A stretch of DNA of 64,000 nucleotides from Hevea brasiliensis (Eukaryota; Streptophyta; Magnoliopsida; Malpighiales; Euphorbiaceae). Under the pieces are notes generated by a model that was not told the origin of the DNA, ran no database searches, and was given only the letters and a program-made list of their open reading frames with translations. Within the stretch, counting starts at the first letter, position 1, and each line of letters starts with the position of its first letter. Made by a program: the position numbers and the translations under genes. The stretch is from assembly GCF_030052815.1 (NCBI RefSeq), contig NC_079504.1, positions 91,191,085 to 91,255,084 of the forward strand. Reading direction: 5' to 3'. This document shows, piece after piece, positions 9,335 through 21,575 of this stretch.

Positions 9335-12300
9335 TGTCACACCTTATCCCTGGTAAGGCATGACATGTTCCCGTAGCATACCTAATGAATTACCGAACTA
9401 CACCTATCGATAACCCATTAGTTATGGTACAAGGGATTTTAAAACAAATCATAGCTTTTTGTCTTATCAATTCTGTTGCGGAAAATTGCATGAGAATAGT
9501 TAAAATTCCATGTAAACATTCATTGGAAATAGTAATAGAATAAATATTGCAAAAGTTACATTTTTATAAGTCTCAAAGTGAAATACAAAATAGTTACAAA
9601 CTCAAAATGTGATAGCAATGCAATGCTTTTAAATACAAACTGCTCAATGTCCGTACATCTATACATATAGGTACAAAATACATCAAAAGGAAATTACAGA
9701 GGTATACCTACTATATATACCCACAATTAAAACCAAAATGTTGCTTCCAAGTCTCTCACTCAGCAGCCTTCTCCTTTCCCTTTCCTGCGACAGCATAAAG
9801 AAGCTATTGCTGAGTATATCACTCAGTGGTGCACCACTAAAATTTCAAAACTTAAGGTAAAAACACAATTTGTCAAAGCATAACAAATCACATCCTTCTT
9901 AAGCATGAAAACATCAAAATAGTTCTAAGTTCATAAAAACCATTTATTGGAGTAACATTTCAAATGAGAAATCACATTTCATAAATCACAATTCACAAAG
10001 CATTAGTGTTGCCAACATCAACACATAGTTTAGGCCATGACACAAAATTTCATGATCAGTGCCGTGTTGTACACCACGACAAAACAATCTCAACCTCACT
10101 AACCGTTATTAATGAGGGAAGGGCTAGCTAGCTAATGAGTACTCATGTAGTCTTACCCCACTAACCATTATTAATGGAAGACATAATCAATATTAATTAT
10201 AAAACCCCAAGTAGCCGTTACTACTGGAGAGTTCCGAAAGGGACTGTCATGCTAATTGTGGTTTCAAAACAGTTTTCAAAATTTTTCGTTCAACAATCAC
10301 ATTTATAAACCAATAAATACATTTAAATGCATTATAATATCCAAATAAAGGTGGCAACACCTAAATTTCTTAAATGCAAGAGAAAAACCATATTTCAGTC
10401 AAAGTAAACTTGTTCAAAGCAAACTCATTCAATTTAACACATTCCAAGCAATTTACAAGTTTAAAAACGAAGAAAATGTTGGTTGTGCACAAATCTTCAA
10501 TGCTCTCCTTTATTGTTACCTACTTCTCCTTGTCCGTTCCTACTTCTTTTTCTACTGAAAATACATAAATAGAATACCTCAATACCAATCTCAATTGTTG
10601 CCAAGAACTCATTATATGCATGTCTAATGCATCCCAAGTTAGCTTTGAAAATTTTAGAATATTTTGGTTTTGGGACAGCTTGGTGCCCCAATCTTTGAAC
10701 TCAATTTTTACCTAGTTTCGATCATAATTTGGTGAGATATTCTTCATGAAAATTGTTCATTTAGTCTTAACTTTATTTTCCTTTTTATATCGCCTAATTC
10801 AGAGCTGTGTAGCTCAAGTTATGCCCAAAACACCATTACTATTCACGGCACTGTTCATGTTGCAGATTTTGTTCTGGCAGATTTATCGATCCAATTTCGT
10901 TCAGCAATTTGACCAAGTTAAGTCCATAATTTGGTCTAATGTTCTTCATATGAAATGTTCTACTATGTCTTAGGTTTCCATCGGTTTAAGAATCACCAAA
11001 ATCAAAGTTTTCTAGAGAGAGTTGTAGCCTTGCAAATTTTACTGTTTATTTGGTCAATTTTAGGTGCCCAGATTCTGGCAGATTCGGTGACCCAAATTCG
11101 TTCCGCAATTTGATTGTGTTAAGTTCATAATTTGGCCTAGTATTCTTCATATGAAATGTTCTACTATATCTTAGGTTTACATCGGTTCAAGAATTGCATA
11201 AATCAGAGTTTTCTAGAGATAGTTATAGCCTTGCAAATTTTACTGTTCATTTGGCAATTCTGCAGTTCTGTAGATTCAGGTCACCAAATTTGCTCAGTAA
11301 CTTGATTGAGTTAATGGAATTATTTGGGTTTATGTTCTTCATGAAAGTTTTAGGTCTATGTCTCATCTAACCACTGGTAAAATTTCAGGTCATTGTGACC
11401 TGCCTAGCTCGAGTTATGACCAAACACGATTACTGTTCATGTGTACTGTTCATACTGCAGTTTTTCAAGTTTGGTTAGTTTGTTCACTAGGTTTTGGTCA
11501 CTTTTTGGGCATACTTCCTAAATGAAAATTGTGTCATTTAGTGCCTATTTTCAGTCCCAATTGGTCCCATACCAATTGGACTTGTAAAATTTCATTTTTG
11601 GTCCCTCAAAGTTGACTTTTGGTCATGCTTCATACCCAATCCGAATTTGGCTTTGATTTAAACACTTCTAACACACTTAATTAGGTCACAAATGACCATT
11701 TCTTCCCTTAAACTATGTCAAAGACATCATTTAGCACTTCTTCACATTTTTTGTCTCTAAACCCTAATGTTCAAAACCCCAATTTTTCTCCCATTTGGCC
11801 AAAACCCTAGTTTAGGTTCCATATATGTTTTCTTTCATTTTCTTATGAAATTTCATCATAAATTAACTTCATTCCAAGTTTATACAACTAATCTAACATG
11901 AAAAGAAACTTACCTCTTGTTGATTTCTTTCCAACTTCACTTTTCTTCCAATTCTTATTCTCCTTACTTTTAATCTCTCAATCAAAGATCTCTTTAATGT
12001 TTTCTTTTAGTGGGCTATGGAATTTATGAAGGGAATTAAAACTTGGGAGGGGAAATCAATTAGGGGAAGAAGTGGAAGAAGAAGAGAAAAAGAGAGAGAG
12101 AGAGAAAGAGAGAGGAGAGGGTGGTGGCCTCTTATGAAAAAAAAGAAATGAAGAAGACATTTGTCTTCTTATTTATATAAATATATATATATATATATAT
12201 ATTTATTTATCCCCAAAATTAGCTTATTAAAATTATAAATTTTAATTGTGTCATAAGGATAATTAAACTTAAATTTTTATTCCCTTTTTTTTACACTTAA

Positions 12301-12726
12301 TTTTTTTCTTTTAATTAAATAATTAAATTTAACTATCAAAAGCCCATAAGTCTTTCATTTTAATTTTGTCATAATGGAAATGAAAGTTTAAGTTTTCATT
12401 TCTTAAATTTTCCCTTGCATATTTTTTTACTTGAATTTTTCTTCAATTTTTACCCCATAATTCAATTCATTAATTTCATTTAATTTAATTGACATTTTGG
12501 TCAAAAGTCAACTCTTGAGGTCAATTGACCAAAATGCCCCTCATCGGGTCATAATCCTTCTTTTTATAATACTCGATGAGTCCTTAGCTTTTTTGTTCAC
12601 TAGAATTTTTATTGTGGCTATCTCAATTAATTTTCTATTTATTTTTGGTCCTCGAGGTGTCTTTGAATAGTATTAGTCACAGACAAAAATGATACTATTC
12701 ATAACTTGGAGGTTCGGGGTGTTACA
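9335..12726 (-). repeat. 5' LTR of element A (3,392 bp)
   Basis: Reads TGTAACACCCC at 12,726 and ends GTGTGACA at 9,335 on the minus strand. Contents: a stem-loop CTGAGT/ACTCAG (9,810-9,826); the palindrome ATGAGTACTCAT (10,135-10,146); four approximately 200-bp modules containing 'AGTTATG..TACTGTTCAT' (about 10,818; 11,020; 11,221; 11,412); a 60-nt purine tract (12,062-12,125); and an (AT)n run (12,174-12,205). No coding sequence is evident; short frames in it share nothing with known domains. Confidence 0.92.
12062..12211. repeat. Polypurine tract and (AT)n microsatellite in the LTR of element A
   Basis: GA-rich stretch at 12,062-12,125 (AGAGAGAGAG core), then a TA-dinucleotide run at 12,174-12,205 continuing into ATTTATTTAT. 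Low-complexity sequence that LTR D shows only weakly at its equivalent position. Confidence 0.85.
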
Positions 12727-13540
12727 AAATTCGTTTTAAGACTTCCAAAATGAAATTGTTTGGACTAAAAGTTCATAAATCATGTTTTGTTTCTGTCTTT
12801 CATTTTCAGTACCGTATTTGAATAAATGTGATTTGAAATATGCATACATGTTATTTTAGTGTATTATGCACCACTGAGTCATAGTACTCAGCGATGGCTG
12901 TTATTGCTGTTGCAGATATAGAGACTAGAGGAGCAGCAGAGTGAGCTATTGAGGATTCTTGGAGCCACTTTCCTGAAGTTTTGTCGGGTATAAATTTATA
13001 CACTGAATGTAATATTTATGTTTGTGTATGTAATTGAATGTATATGTAAAAACTGGTCATGGGCAGTTGTATAAAGTTGTAATAATATCATTTTGGATTT
13101 GCTAATGTAAAGTGGTTGATAAATGTAATTTGTTTTTACTTTAATGAAAAATGAATGGAAATATTGAGTTGTGAATTATTGATTTGAATTTTGGAGTTTG
13201 AGAAATGATGTTGAAGTTTGCTGTGGTAGTTGTTGAGTTGATGAAATAAATTATTGGAAGTGTTTTTACAAGTTTGTGAAGAATTGTTTTCTTAAAATAC
13301 AGATGATACTCTGCCGAAATTTTTCAAAATTTGTGTAAAAATAAAAATGGACAAAAATTTTAGCTAGCTTTTAAACTTATATTAAATGCAAGAAAATGCT
13401 CACCACTTTCAAAAAGTAAGAAAAAAAGGTTTTAAAATCCCTTGTAGGATACTTAATGAGTTATCGATAGGTGAAGTTCGGTAGTTCATTAGGTATTCTA
13501 CGAGATTATGTTATGCCTTACAGAGGGGCAAAGTGTGACA
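12727..13540 (+). repeat. 3' part of the 5' LTR of element B (814 bp)
   Basis: Plus strand, ends GTGTGACA at 13,540 next to a primer site. The upstream part is displaced by element A, which inserted here. It contains the conserved stem-loop (CTGAGT 12,874-12,879 / ACTCAG 12,886-12,891) followed by GTTGCAGATA and a TATAAATTTATA stretch near 12,990. Confidence 0.9.
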
Positions 13541-13548
13541 TGTTTTAG

Positions 13549-13560
13549 TGGTATCAGAGA
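13549..13560 (+). other. Primer-binding site of element B (tRNA-iMet)
   Basis: TGGTATCAGAGA, one base off the usual TGGTATCAGAGC, 8 bases after the LTR end in the Tekay-type context TGTTTTAG. Confidence 0.93.
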
Positions 13561-13728
13561 AAAGTTTTAAAGTATGTTTTAACTTGTGAAATTGTGTCTT
13601 TTCTTTGATAAGTACAACTGCTCAATGTCCTTATTTGTTACATACAGTGCATTACATCATAAATATGAGCTAACAGAGGGAAACTTCTTATGTTATTTGT
13701 TCAGGAGATATCTCAACTCCAATTTGAA

Positions 13729-14312
13729 ATGGAAGAAGGGGATCGCTCTGTTGAGTAGTCTGTAGAGGCTGAGGCCCAAAGGGAAGCCCCAGCTCTCCAA
13801 AATATTAGTGGGTCAGTGGCACCAGCCCCATAAATGCCACAGTTTTCTACACAATTCGCACAGCAAATGGCGACAATGTTTCAACAAATGGCTGGAAGCA
13901 TGCCTACTCAAGCTCCACTTCAGACATCTATGGTACAACCACAGCCTTCAGCCAGACAGTATGATAAGCTGTTGAAGTATGGGGCGACAGAATTTAAGGG
14001 TACAGTAGACCCTTTAGAGGCAGAGCAGTTGTTAGAGAGGATGGATCGAGTGTTCAAGAGGCTGCACTGCCCAGATGAACTAAAATTTGAATACTCAGTG
14101 TCCTTATTGCAAGGGGATGCGCATGACTGGAGGAAGACCATTCCCTATAGCTTGGCTGAACCGCCAGTATTGACCTGGGACGACTTCATCAGAGAGTTCA
14201 GATAGAAATATGTCCTAGATGCATATATGGATCAGAAACTACAAGAATTCCTGAGTTTGAAGCAAGGCAATAGATCAGTGGCAGAGTATGAGAGGGAGTT
14301 CTCCCGCTTAAG
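13729..14312 (+). pseudogene. Element B gag, N-terminal fragment
   Basis: Starts MEEGDRSVE at 13,729 and runs through the capsid pattern YDKLLKYGATEFKGTVDPLE, DELKFEYSVSLLQGDAHDW, LTWDDFIREFR, FLSLKQGNRSVAEYEREFSRLS. In-frame stops interrupt it (TAG at 13,756-13,758 and 14,203-14,205 among others; CAG in relatives). It is cut at 14,312 by LTR X, and the rest of gag-pol is not found in the window. Frame otherwise well kept. Confidence 0.9.
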
Positions 14313-14439
14313 TGTAACACCTCTTCCCCGTCTACAGTGTAGCTGAGCAAGGCGTGCTACACGGCGTGTCGGAGCACCTAGTCTGTGATTATCTCATTTT
14401 CGGAACTCAATTTGATTTTAAAAATTCTTTTATGAAAAA
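14313..14439 (-). repeat. LTR X fragment, minus orientation (127 bp)
   Basis: Minus-strand end of an LTR family distinct from the Tekay-like LTRs: it ends ...GCTCAGCTACACTGTAGACG and terminal TGTTACA at 14,313. The same terminal sequence is found in plus orientation at 40,130-40,176 and, more diverged, at 47,895. It inserted into gag B (possible target TTAAG) and was then interrupted by element D at 14,440. Confidence 0.7.
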
Positions 14440-17400
14440 TGTCACACCTCACCCCTCTGTAAGGCATGACATGTTCCCATAGAATACCTAATGAACTACC
14501 GAACTTCACCTACCGATAATTCATTAAGTACACTACAAGGGATTTTAAAACTATTTTCTCGCATTTTGGAAGTGGTGAGCATTTTTGGTAGGAATTAAAA
14601 TCATTTATTCAAAGCTTATAAACTAGTAAGAACTTTTGTCCATTTTAAATTTTACTGCAAATTTTATAAAAATTTTGACAGAGTTCTGTCTGTATTTTGA
14701 GAAAACAGTTCTTCAAATACCTGTGAAATATACTTCCAATATTTTTACACAACTCCCAACCACCAAATAATTTAAGAGTCAACTCAATTTAATCCACTTC
14801 AAAAATAATTTCACAATCCAATCAAAGTTTATCATCTCAAAATATTTAATAACTTCATTCACATTGCATAAGGTATGAAATTCACAAACTACAAATGTTA
14901 ATTTACAAAAAGAAGTTTCAAAAATAATATTATTACAATTTATTATACAACTACTCACTTTACATTGATATTTATGACATTACAGTATTTACATCAAAAT
15001 AATTACAAGGGTATAAAATAATACCTGCACAAAAGTATTCAACAGTTCCTGTCAATCCCGCAACTCACTCTGCTGCTTTCTCTTTGCTTTTATCTGCGAC
15101 AGCAAAATAAGCTATCGCTGAGTATAAAAATACTCAGTGGTGCACAATAAAAATTTAAAATATAATACATAAATCATCCATTATCAAATCACAATTTAAA
15201 TATTTCTCAATCACATTTCACAGGTTACTAAAATTCATAATAACACAATTTGGTCAAATAGTTCAATAAACACAGTGTTGCCAAATCATACACAACTTAA
15301 GCCATGACACAAAATTTCCTATCAATGCCGTGTTGTACACCACGACAAAGGAATCTACAACCCCACTAATCGAAATCAATAAGGGAGGTGGCTGGCTGGC
15401 TAATGAGTACTCATCCAATCTACAACCTCAACTGGTAAACCCGAGAGGGAGGAAAGATAACCGATCTCACCCCATAATTGGAGGAGGAATAATAAGATAC
15501 TGTCATGCTAAGTGTGAATCAAAAATCAATTTCAAACATTTTATTTAAATGATTCATGAGAAATCCAATAAATTTCCAAAGTCACAATTGCATTCACAAG
15601 ATGGCAACACAATTCATAATTAACTTCAAATTTTCATTAATCACACTAAATCAATTTTTTAATGACAAAATTCTCAAATAAAGTTTATTGTGCACAAACC
15701 TGACGTGAGTCGCCTCTAGGCTTTGACTCAGTTTCTCCGAGCTTCCAAGTCTTTTTCAGCTAAAACACATAGTTCACAGTGTTTCAATACCATAACTTAG
15801 CATAAATCCAAAAATAAATTTAACTTCACTTTTACCTAGCTCTAACGTGCTAAATTCGACGTTCTCGAAATTTTTGTGTTTCGGGTTACTATTCACTACA
15901 CTATTCAAGTCAAATTATTGACTTTCTAAGGCTTAATAGGTATGGAAATTCCAACTTCACCCACATACCACATTTTGGTCACCAAACTTGTTGGTTTTGG
16001 TCATTTTCTCAAAACTTAGGTCTTTTAGGCAAAAATTGCCAAATTTTCAGTTTTGGTGTCTAAGTTTGCACTGTTCCATTGGTCACTTTTCTGTTGGAAT
16101 TTAGCAAAACTTCCTTCATAGAAAATGTTCCCTATTGTCTTAAGTTTATTCTCCTTTTTGAATCACTCTAATTGGAGTTTTGTAGCTCAAGTTATATGCA
16201 AATTATGTTTACTGTTCATGCTACAGAATTTTGTTTTGGTAGATTATTGATTCCAAATTCATTCAGCAATTTGATTAAGTTAGGTCCATAATTTGGTCTA
16301 ATTTTCTTCATATGGAATGTTCTAATATGCCTTAGGTTTCCATCAGTTCAAGAATCACCTAAATCAGAGTTTTCTAAAGAGAGTTATAGCTATTGAAACT
16401 TTACTGTTCATATGGTAAATCTGCAGTTTTGCAGGTTTAGTGATCCAACTTTGCTCAATAATTTGATTGGGTTAATGGCATAATTTGGGTTTGTGTTCTC
16501 AATGAAAGTTTTATATCTATATCTTATCTAACCACTGGTAAAATTTGAGGTCATTTGGACCTGTCTAGCTCGAGTTATGACCAAATGAACAAATACTATT
16601 CATTTGGTCAGTTTGAGCAGGGCAGCCTGCAATTTTTCAACTTTAGTCAATTTGTTCACTAGGTTTTAGTCACTCTTTGGGCATGCTTCCTAAATGAAAA
16701 TTGTGTCATCTAGTGCCTATTTTCAGTCCTAATTGGTCCCATACCAATTGGACTTGTAAAATTCTATTTTTGTTCCCTCAAAGTTGACTTTTGGTCATGG
16801 CACATATCCAATCCGAATTTGGCTTTGATTCAAACACTTCTAACACACTTAATTAGGTCACAAATGGCCATTTCTTTCCTTAAACTATGTCAAAGACATC
16901 ATTTACAAGTTCTTCTCATTTTTGGTCTCTAAACCCTAATGTCCAAAACCCTAAGTTTGTCCAATCTTCACAATTCATGTAATCTAAATATACAATTCAT
17001 ATATATAACATCTATTCACCAAGATTTCATGTTTAACCTAACTAAATACCATCAAAACCTTAAGGTTCCATGGCTGCCACATTCTCTCTTCCCTTATTTA
17101 AGCATGGTTTCCTTTATTTCTAATGCAATTTCATCACACATAAACTTAAATTCATGAATTCAATAAGAATCTAAACTTGAAATTGTACTTACCTCAATTT
17201 GTAGATTTCCTAATTCTTCAATTCTCCAAGTTTTCTTTTCCTTCTTGCTCCCAAAGTGTTTATCTAGGTCTAGGGGTAAGATTTACTTAAGGACTTTAGG
17301 GGAATTTATGGTTAAATTGGGGTGTATGAAGCTTAAATTGGGAGCTTTAATGGACTTTGAGAGAGAGAGCTAAAGGAGAGAGAAAACGGTTTGGAAGGGA

Positions 17401-18099
17401 AGAAGAAGACAATGAAATTTTTTTTTCTTTTTTTTTTTTCTATTATTTACTTATGGAAGACCCAAAAATCTAAATAAATAAATAAATTAATTATATTCTT
17501 TATGGCATCATGCAAGAGGTCATGCATGATGTCATCACCTTTTGACTTTTCCATTTTTCATTTTCCTTTTTCTTAATTTTTTTATTTTTCTATTAGTTCT
17601 TTAATTTAATTCTCGATTCTGAAATTTTATTTTCTCCGATTTTATTTGACAGTTAGGTCAGGAGTCAGCTCTAGGGGTCAATTGACCAAATTTCCCCTCG
17701 CCGGTTCATCTCGGTTTATAATTAATTCCATATTTCTTCCGGCTCCCTGACCTAATTATTTGACTGGCTTAACAGTTCTTTTTCATGATTTTCTCTTTTC
17801 CACTGTGTTTATAAGGGTCCTAAGGACCGCGGCGTCACATTTTATGGTTTGAAATTTGAGTTTAAAATAACTTCGCAGTCATTCCCGAGAAGGTCACCCA
17901 TCACTGTGACTCTCGGCTCATTTAACTTCTTATGTTCTGTTTTTCTTGTTTATACTTAACTAATTGGCAATTACTAATTATTTGTGTTTATGGCTTCTCT
18001 AATTGTCTTAAGTGTGGTTCTAATCCTCTTAATTGTCCGGACCAACATCGGTCACCGGAACAGTGAAATATACCAGGCTATACAAATAGGGGTATTACA
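14440..18099 (-). repeat. 3' LTR of element D (3,660 bp)
   Basis: Minus strand TGTAATACCCC at 18,099 to GGTGTGACA at 14,440. It has the stem-loop CTGAGTA/TACTCAG (15,118-15,137), the palindrome ATGAGTACTCAT (15,403-15,414), GTTGTACACCACGAC (near 15,330-15,345) and modules resembling the repeats of LTR A (16,180-16,620). Overlap with the 5' LTR remnant (22,973-24,332) is highly similar, so D is comparatively young. Confidence 0.93.
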
Positions 18100-18116
18100 A
18101 TTCTCCCCCCCTTAAA
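18100..18116 (-). other. Polypurine tract of element D
   Basis: Minus strand AAGGGGGGGAGAAT immediately upstream of the 3' LTR start, the plus-strand primer of reverse transcription. The same tract adjoins element C (36,041-36,058) and both Y units (53,086-53,100; 60,057-60,072). Confidence 0.9.
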
Positions 18117-18119
18117 TAA

Positions 18120-18757
18120 ATTTCGTCTCAAAATTTTACCTGGTATTAATCTCTAAATAGCTGTGGGTGTTGTCTCCTCATGTCCTCCTCTCATTACCAA
18201 GTAGCCTCCTGGCCCGAATGATGTTTCCACAACACTTTTACCAATGGTATCTGCTTGTTCCGTAGCTGCTTTACCTCATAAGCCAAAATCTCTATGGGTT
18301 CTTCCTCATATGTGAGGTCTGGATTCACTTCAATTTCCTCTACTGGTAGTACATGACATGGGTCTGATCAGTACCTCCTCAACATAGACACATTAAAGAC
18401 GTTATGTATCTTCTCCAACTTTGGAGGTAGTGCCAAATGATATGCCAAAGGACCCACTCCTTCCAGAACCTCGTAAGGCCTAATGAAACGAGGACTCAGT
18501 TTCCCCTTTCTACCGAATCTCATAATTCTCTTCCAAGGAGAAACTTAGAGGAAAACTTTCTCACCCACTGCATACTCAATATCCCTTCTCTTCAGATCAA
18601 TGTAGGACTTCTGACGGTCTGATGCAGTCTTAAGTCGATCTCTAATCACCCTGATTTTCTCTTCAGTCTGCTGAATAATTTTGGGTCCAATCATCTTTCT
18701 TTCACCCACGTCATCCCAACACAACGGGGTTCTACATTTTCTACCATACAAAGCTTC
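18120..18757 (-). pseudogene. Element D integrase C-terminus and chromodomain
   Basis: Minus strand. 18,751-18,545 encodes YGRKCRTPLCWDD, QQTEEKIRVIRDRL and LKRRDIEYAVGEKVFL, the integrase C-terminal part. After a stop, 18,540-18,120 continues with LSPRFIRPYEVLE, VGPLAYHLALP, HNVF.VSMLRRY, then the chromodomain (EPIEILAYEVKQLRNK, IPLVKVLW.HHSGQEATW). The chromodomain is thought to steer chromoviral integration to heterochromatin. Several stops, so inactive. Confidence 0.88.
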
Positions 18758-19330
18758 TTATGGAGGCATCCCAATGCTTGATTGGTAGCTGTTGTTATAA
18801 GCAAACTCAATCAAAGGCAAGTGTGTATCCCAACTGCCCTCAAACTCAATCACACAAGCCCGTAGCATATCCTCCAAGATCTGAATTACCCTCTCAGACT
18901 GGCCATCTATCTGTGGGTGGAATGCCGTACTGAAGTTCAATCTAGTTCCTAGGGCTCTCTGAAGACTACCCCAGAATCTAGAAGTGAACCTAGGATCTAT
19001 GTCTAATACAATGGATACTGGCACTCCATGCAGTCTCACAATCTCGTCTATATATAACTTGGCCAATCTTTCTAAACTGTAGTCTATTCGAACTAGCAGA
19101 AAATGAGAAGACTTAGTCAGTCTGTCAACAATGACCCATACTGCATCATGACTCTTCTGAGTCCTCGGAAGTCCCATTACAAAATCCATAGTTATTCTCT
19201 CCCATTTCCATTATGGCACTGGTAGTGGATGTAATAACCTAGTTGGTACTTAGTGCTCTGCCTTCAATTGCTGACAAGTTAGGCATTTGGAAACAAACTC
19301 TGCCACATCTCTTTTCATACCCATCCACCA
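18758..19330 (-). pseudogene. Element D integrase core and HHCC zinc finger
   Basis: The zinc-binding N-terminus (YRGLKEHYWWMG at the RNase H boundary, KCLTCQQ near 19,290-19,270) is followed, after stops near 19,210, by an open 143-residue core from 19,189. The DDE residues are visible: D in VIVDRLTK, D in [12 protein letters not shown] in GQSERVIQ. The second-Asp segment reads [10 protein letters not shown] where elements C and Y have SNRD/SDRDPRF. Confidence 0.9.
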
Positions 19331-20113
19331 TTAATGCTCCTTTAGCCCTCTATACATTTTTGTGCCACTAGGGTGCATGGCAAAAGGAGACTCATGTGCT
19401 TCCTTCAAAATGATCTTCCTCAATTCGACATCATTAGGAACACATATTCTGCCCTGGTGTAGCAGTAGACCATCATCTCTGATTGAGAATTCTAGTTTCT
19501 TGCCCTGTCGGACTTCTTCCAACATCTTCTGATACCTTTCATCATTTTGAGCAGCCATTCTAATCTGATCAATCAACATTGGCTGTACATGCCATGTAAC
19601 TGCTGTCTGCCCATCATCATTAATCTCTAAGCTGGCATGTAATAATCTCAACTCATGTACCAAAGACAAAGGAGTAACCTGTAGACTTGCCATAGTCTTG
19701 CGACTTAAGGCATCAGCTACAACATTAGCTTTCCCTGGCTGATAGTCTATTAGACAATCATAGTCTTTTATCAACTCTAACCATCTCCTCTGTCTTAAAT
19801 TCAGCTCTTTCTGGGTGCCCAAATACTTCAAACTCTTATGATCTGTGTAGATGTAGCACTTCTCCCCATACAAATAATGCCTCCAGATCTTAAGAGCGAA
19901 CACAATGGCTGCAAGCTCCAAATCATGTGTTGGATAATTCCTCTCATGCGGTTTTAGCTGGCGTGATGTATAGGCAATGACATTTCGATCTTGCATCAAT
20001 ACACAGCCTAACCCATTGTGAGAAGCATCACTCTATACTGTGTATTCTTTACCCGGAGTAGGTAAAGTCTGGACTGGAGCCTCAGTCAAACATCTCTTCA
20101 ATTCATCAAAACT
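19331..20113 (-). pseudogene. Element D RNase H and tether
   Basis: Open for 222 residues from 19,999 ([20 protein letters not shown]) to 19,331. RNase H motifs: [44 protein letters not shown]. The beginning ([19 protein letters not shown]) lies upstream at about 20,113-20,000, interrupted by a stop near 20,033. It removes RNA from the RNA-DNA hybrid during reverse transcription. Confidence 0.92.
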
Positions 20114-20968
20114 CTATTGGCATTTATTCGTCCACTGAAAATTCACATCTTTTCTAAGCAGCTTGGTCCATAGAGATGCCAACTTGGAGAATCCCTTTAC
20201 AAATCGACGGTAGTATCTAGCTAAACCAAGAAAACTGCGAATCTCTGTGATATTTCTGGGTGGCTTCCAATTAAGGACAACTTCTATCTTACTAGGATCT
20301 ACCTTAATACCCTCTGCTGATATTATGTTCCCCAAAAAGGATATCTCTTTCAGCCAAAATTCATATTTCGACAATTTGGCATATAGCTGTTTCTCCCTCA
20401 AAGTCTGTATTACAATGCGCAAATGTCTATCATGCTCTTCTGCATTCCTCGAATAGACCAATATATCATCAATAAATACCATAACAAACTGGTCGAGGTA
20501 TGGTCTGAAGATAGTGTTCATCAGATCCATAAAAGCAGTCGGAGCATTAGTTAACCCGAATGGCATGACCAAGAACTCATAATGGCCATAGCGGGTTTTG
20601 AAGGCAGTTTTAGAAATACTCTGCTCTTGTACTTTCAACTGATAATAACCTGATCTCAGGTCAATTTTAGAGAACACAGCTGCACCCATCAACTGATCAA
20701 ATAAGTCATCAATACGGAGCAATGGATATCTATTCTTTATTGTCACCTTATTCAACTGCTGATAGTCAATGCATAACCGGAGAGTGCCATCCTTCTTCTT
20801 TACAAACAACACTGGCGCTCCGCAAGGTGACACACTAGGGCAGATGAAGCCCTTGTCAAGCAACTCTTGCAACTGTACTTTCAATTCTTTTAGTTCTGCT
20901 GGTGCCATTCTATATGGCATTATGGGGATTGGGTCCACACCAGGCATAATATCAATTTCAAACTGCAC
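20114..20968 (-). pseudogene. Element D reverse transcriptase
   Basis: Open 284-residue segment, minus strand. Fingers ([32 protein letters not shown]), palm ([33 protein letters not shown]), catalytic FIDDILVYS intact at about 20,480-20,455, thumb ([33 protein letters not shown]). It ends at a stop after WTNKCQ. As a domain it looks intact, but in the element it is cut off from protease and RNase H by stops. Confidence 0.94.
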
Positions 20969-21575
20969 TTCTCTTTCTGGAGGTTATCCTGGCAATTCAT
21001 CAGGAAATACATTCGGAAAATCACATACCGTAGGGATGTCCCTCAATGCTAGACTATCCACTTGGGTGTCTATCACATGTGCTAAGTACGCTTCACACCC
21101 TTTCCTAATCATTTTTCTGGCCAGTGCAACTGAAATGATGTTTGAAGGCAATAGCTGCCTCTCCCCATGTATTACTACATCACCATACTGAGGAAGACCA
21201 AAAGTGATCGCTTTCGCCTCTGATCAATCATCGCATGATACCTGGCTAACCAATCCATGCCCAAGATAATGTCATAATATCTGAAAGGCATTTCAATTAA
21301 ATCAGACAGAAAAGTGTGTCCTTGGATCACCAAAGGACAATCCCTATATAATTTATTTACCCTGACCTCCTGGCCTAATGGACTAGTTACTAGCACATCA
21401 TAATCCATTGGTACAAACTGGATAGCAGTAGAACACATCACACTAGCACTAACATACGAATGTGTGGAGCCATGATCAAATAATACATGTACATCTTGGT
21501 CAAGGATGGAGAAAATACCAGCTACTACGTCTGATGTTTCAGCCTCCTCTCTCTGACGCATGGTATACACTTTGA
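20969..21575 (-). pseudogene. Element D aspartic protease
   Basis: Frame 21,570-21,175 encodes MRQREEAETSDVVAGIFS, the active-site segment LFDHGSTHSYVS (D-x-G-S kept), PLGQEVRVNKLYRDCPLVIQ and [16 protein letters not shown] frameshift near 21,220 and a stop near 20,985 separate it from RT. Confidence 0.9.

Larger units (their letters stand above)
1..12726 (-). mobile_element. Element A: Tekay/Del-like Ty3/gypsy retrotransposon, 3' part outside window
   Basis: Seen: on the minus strand, reading from 12,726 leftwards, an LTR (12,726-9,335), a tRNA-iMet primer site, gag, protease, reverse transcriptase and RNase H follow in Ty3/gypsy order until the window edge. Integrase, chromodomain and the 3' LTR lie beyond position 1. 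The gag is split by a 6.0-kb solo LTR of an Ogre-type element. The right flank starts inside the LTR of element B, so A jumped into B. Assignment to Tekay/Del chromoviruses rests on the primer site, LTR length and similarity to elements C and D, which keep the chromodomain. Stops, a frameshift and altered catalytic residues make it non-functional. Confidence 0.9.

Noticed and set aside
13549..13560. tRNA gene remnant (tRNA-Met-like sequence)
   Set aside because: Only 12 bases complementary to the tRNA 3' end, in the right place for a primer-binding site. No cloverleaf.
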